DNA from: Pedobacter ureilyticus
GTDB taxonomy: Bacteria; Bacteroidota; Bacteroidia; Sphingobacteriales; Sphingobacteriaceae
Direction: 5' to 3'
DNA length: 64,000 nucleotides
Assembly: GCF_005925345.1 (NCBI RefSeq)
Contig: NZ_SSHJ01000002.1
Coordinates: 248,001 to 312,000 of the forward strand
Both the position numbers and the translations under genes were made by a program. Shown in pieces: positions 61,995 to 64,000 of the stretch; position 1 is the stretch's first letter; the number at the start of each line of letters is the position of its first letter. The notes beneath the pieces are model-generated. The model ran no database searches. It was given only the letters and a program-made list of their open reading frames with translations, and was not told the DNA's origin.

Positions 61995-63335
61995 ATGAGT
62001 GGATTTGGGGAGGTCGTTCGCTACTTAATATCAAAAACCTTATATTGGCACGATATGGAATTAAACAATTATCTGCGAGATTTCAGTCGTGCTACCCTAG
62101 CTTTTTTTGAGCGTTTGGGTTTTGCCCCTAGCATGGCGGCTTTTGCTAACGCTCTGCTTTTGTTAGTTCTAGCTATTGGGGCCACTTATTTGGTTTATTA
62201 TGTAGTTTGGCGCATACTCCGCATGGTTTTCGTTCAAATGATCCGGAAAACGGATATACTCATTTTCGAAACCTTATTGGTGCATAGGGCTCCGCATTAC
62301 TTATCATTGGCCGCCCCGCTTATTGTGCTTTACCTTACCATTCCAATCACTTTTCATGATTATCCTCAGATAGGCAAATTGCTTTTAGGCCTTTGTGATA
62401 TCTATCTGGTACTCGTAGTGGTTTGGATTGTCATGGCCGTAATTAAAGCCAGTGCCGATTTGCTGAAAGAGCGCCCAGGATTTAAAGGCAAACCCATAGA
62501 GAGCTATTTGCAGGTTATTCGTATCTTGTTTTATCTTTTCGGCGCAATCATTTTATTCTCTAATCTTACTGGAAAATCGCCCATTGCATTCTTTACGGCT
62601 ATGGGTGCCATATCTGCCGTACTCTTACTCATGTTTAAGGATACCATCATGGGTTTTGTAGCCAGCATACAGGTAACCTCTAATGACATTGTACGCATTG
62701 GCGACTGGATTACTATGCCAAAATATGGCGCCGATGGCGATATCTTAGAAATTAACCTCACTACGGTAAAAGTTCAAAACTTTGATAAAACCATTACTAC
62801 CATACCTACCTATGCGCTAATTTCGGACTCCTTTCAAAACTGGCGAGGCATGCGCCAGTCTGGCGGAAGAAGGATAAAGAGAGCGCTAAACATCAAGCAG
62901 TCGAGCATTCGTTTTTTAAAAGATGAAGAACTAGGACAGTTTCAGCAAATACAACTGATTGATTCTTACATACAGCATAGGCAGAAAGATATCGAGAAGC
63001 ATAATGCCAGGGTAAATGCGGATAAAAGCTTGTTGATTAATGGCAGAAACTTAACAAATGCTGGGCTTTTCCGTAAATATATCGATAGCTACATTTCTTC
63101 GCACTCAGGCACCAATAAAAGAATGAACATTATGGTACGGCAGTTGGCTCCTACGGCGCAGGGCTTGCCCCTCGAAATTTATGTTTTTGCCAATACCATT
63201 GTTTGGGCAGAGTACGAATATATCATGGCTGATATTTTTGATCACCTCATTGCTGCGGCGCCATATTTTGGTTTGCAGATTTACGAGGCAGAAGGTGCTG
63301 GGGATGTGAAGCAGTTAACCATCAATCCTTCCTAA
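61995..63335 (+). CDS. MscS-family mechanosensitive channel, YbdG-like
   Basis: A 446-residue inner-membrane channel with five membrane segments (about residues 46-66, 98-118, 133-153, 172-190 and 200-222). The last is the pore helix, with GAISAVLLLMFKDTIMGFVA. The MscS beta domain follows (IQVTSNDIVRIGDWITMPKY, then TTIPTYALISDSFQNW). The extra GGRRIKRALNIKQSSIRFL block is characteristic of the YbdG/YnaI-like subgroup, which responds to mild hypo-osmotic shock. An alternative start is the ATG at 62055. The next gene begins 2 bases after its stop. Confidence 0.88.
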   Translation: MSGFGEVVRYLISKTLYWHDMELNNYLRDFSRATLAFFERLGFAPSMAAFANALLLLVLAIGATYLVYYVVWRILRMVFVQMIRKTDILIFETLLVHRAPHYLSLAAPLIVLYLTIPITFHDYPQIGKLLLGLCDIYLVLVVVWIVMAVIKASADLLKERPGFKGKPIESYLQVIRILFYLFGAIILFSNLTGKSPIAFFTAMGAISAVLLLMFKDTIMGFVASIQVTSNDIVRIGDWITMPKYGADGDILEINLTTVKVQNFDKTITTIPTYALISDSFQNWRGMRQSGGRRIKRALNIKQSSIRFLKDEELGQFQQIQLIDSYIQHRQKDIEKHNARVNADKSLLINGRNLTNAGLFRKYIDSYISSHSGTNKRMNIMVRQLAPTAQGLPLEIYVFANTIVWAEYEYIMADIFDHLIAAAPYFGLQIYEAEGAGDVKQLTINPS

Positions 63336-63337
63336 TT

Positions 63338-63832
63338 ATGGTAGCGGTAATCTTGCGGTTTTTGCAAACTATAGGCATTAAGTACTCCCTTGAAAAAATT
63401 GAGAATGAGCATTTTTTGCCCGGACTAATGTTAAAAAATGGTAGTATCCTAATTGATTTGGACAAGCTTAAATATCCCGGAGATTTGCTGCACGAGGCGG
63501 GTCATTTGGCCTGTACGCCCCCAGCAATTAGAACCGAGATGACAGGTGTTTTGCCTAATTGTGATTTGGTAAATGGGGGCGAAATGATGGCTATGGCCTG
63601 GTCGTTTGCGGCTTGCAAGCATCTGGGGATGGATCCTGGCGTAGTGTTTCATGAGCATGGCTATAAAAACGATTCGGCAATGCTTATTGCTGCTTACGAA
63701 AAGGGACTGGGCCCTGGTATTCCGCTTTTACAATGGCAACAAATGTGCTACGATAGTGCCAATGCCGAAATCCAAAGCAAGCGGCCTTTTCCCTACATGT
63801 ATCAATGGGTTTGTACCGTAAATCGCTATTAA
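63338..63832 (+). CDS. Small HExxH protein, putative metallohydrolase
   Basis: A 164-residue soluble protein conserved in type but not named by me. It has DLLHEAGHLA with His52, Glu53 and His56, a zincin-like HExxH, and a later MMAMAWSFAACKHLGMDPGV and FHEHGYKND that could supply a third ligand. The layout resembles ImmA/IrrE-type minimal metalloproteases, but the surroundings differ and activity is uncertain. It is coupled to the MscS-family gene (2-base gap) and is followed by tRNA-Arg. Confidence 0.7.
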   Translation: MVAVILRFLQTIGIKYSLEKIENEHFLPGLMLKNGSILIDLDKLKYPGDLLHEAGHLACTPPAIRTEMTGVLPNCDLVNGGEMMAMAWSFAACKHLGMDPGVVFHEHGYKNDSAMLIAAYEKGLGPGIPLLQWQQMCYDSANAEIQSKRPFPYMYQWVCTVNRY

Positions 63833-63884
63833 ATTAGTTTTACAGAAAATGATAAAAAAGAAAAGTTTAAATACAGGCTTTTTA

Positions 63885-63892
63885 TATATTTG
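63885..63892 (+). promoter_or_regulatory. -7 box for tRNA-Arg
   Basis: TATATTTG fits TAnnTTTG and lies 11 bases before the mature tRNA 5' end. No -33 TTTG is seen. Confidence 0.5.
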
Positions 63893-63903
63893 TGCCCATA
63901 ATA

Positions 63904-63975
63904 GGCCCGGTAGTTCAACGGATAGAATAGATGTTTCCTAAACATTAGATAGCAGTTCGATTCTGCTCTGGGCTA
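63904..63975 (+). tRNA. tRNA-Arg (anticodon CCT)
   Basis: The acceptor arms GGCCCGG (63904-63910) and CTGGGCT (63968-63974) pair with two G-U, discriminator A. The anticodon arm GATGT/ACATT encloses TTCCTAA with anticodon CCT. The T arm AGCAG-TTCGATT-CTGCT is complete. CCA is not encoded. It is the usual reader of AGG codons. Confidence 0.92.
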
Positions 63976-64000
63976 CAAAGAGAAAGAGAGTGGTAAAAAT

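Noticed and set aside
1..64000. CRISPR array or rRNA
   Set aside because: No regularly spaced identical repeats with unique spacers and no rRNA sequence blocks were found.

Overview
The window looks like chromosome of a low-GC Bacteroidota, most likely Sphingobacteriaceae (Pedobacter-like). This is inferred from two SusC/SusD pairs, GldH, DUF6266 and DUF6520-type proteins, promoters of the TAnnTTTG type, and many dispersed intergenic palindromes of the kind common in that group. No ribosomal RNA or CRISPR array is present. One tRNA gene, tRNA-Arg(CCT), lies at the right edge.

Region 1 (1-23 kb) is mostly housekeeping. It holds PEP carboxylase, an ElaA-like acetyltransferase, an outer-membrane beta-barrel protein, an M49-like zinc peptidase lipoprotein, an AmiD-like amidase, a peroxiredoxin/thioredoxin/DUF6952 trio, AspRS, a delta'-RicT-GldH operon, a secreted thioredoxin, MurF and an M14 peptidase. 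It ends in a 1-kb gap with a dead REP-associated transposase.

Region 2 (23-28 kb) is a tandem set of secreted proteins. Three share one N-terminal module with different C-termini, and two of those modules are almost identical in DNA. A serine hydrolase gene follows and is cut off inside a palindrome.

Region 3 (29.3-36.1 kb) is an accessory defence-type island, and its right half is visibly AT-rich. Rightward are a C5 DNA methyltransferase and a MORC/Hsp90-like ATPase fused to a DUF4263-like nuclease domain. Leftward is a probable operon of an HTH protein, a HEPN-like protein and an OLD-like ATPase/TOPRIM protein. Divergent from that operon is a full TTTG-N21-TATATTTG promoter. It fires into about 480 nt of gene-free DNA packed with nested hairpins, a strong candidate for an undescribed structured RNA.

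Region 4 (36-49 kb) is GC-richer by eye. It holds a TlpA-like protein with SusC and SusD, a DUF6520-like peptide, small regulators (Crp/Fnr, HTH, LytTR) and a DUF6266 protein. A three-gene set follows (3-TM protein, CHAP hydrolase, lipoprotein with a C-terminal TM) that resembles holin, endolysin and u-spanin.

Region 5 (49-64 kb) has a second SusC/SusD/DUF1735 operon, then an IS21-family element at a rearrangement junction. The tail of a tyrosine recombinase gene lies on one side of the IS and the head of a DoxX gene on the other. Next come LD-carboxypeptidase, MetRS, a DUF559 endonuclease gene between inverted repeats, an MscS-family channel and a small HExxH protein.
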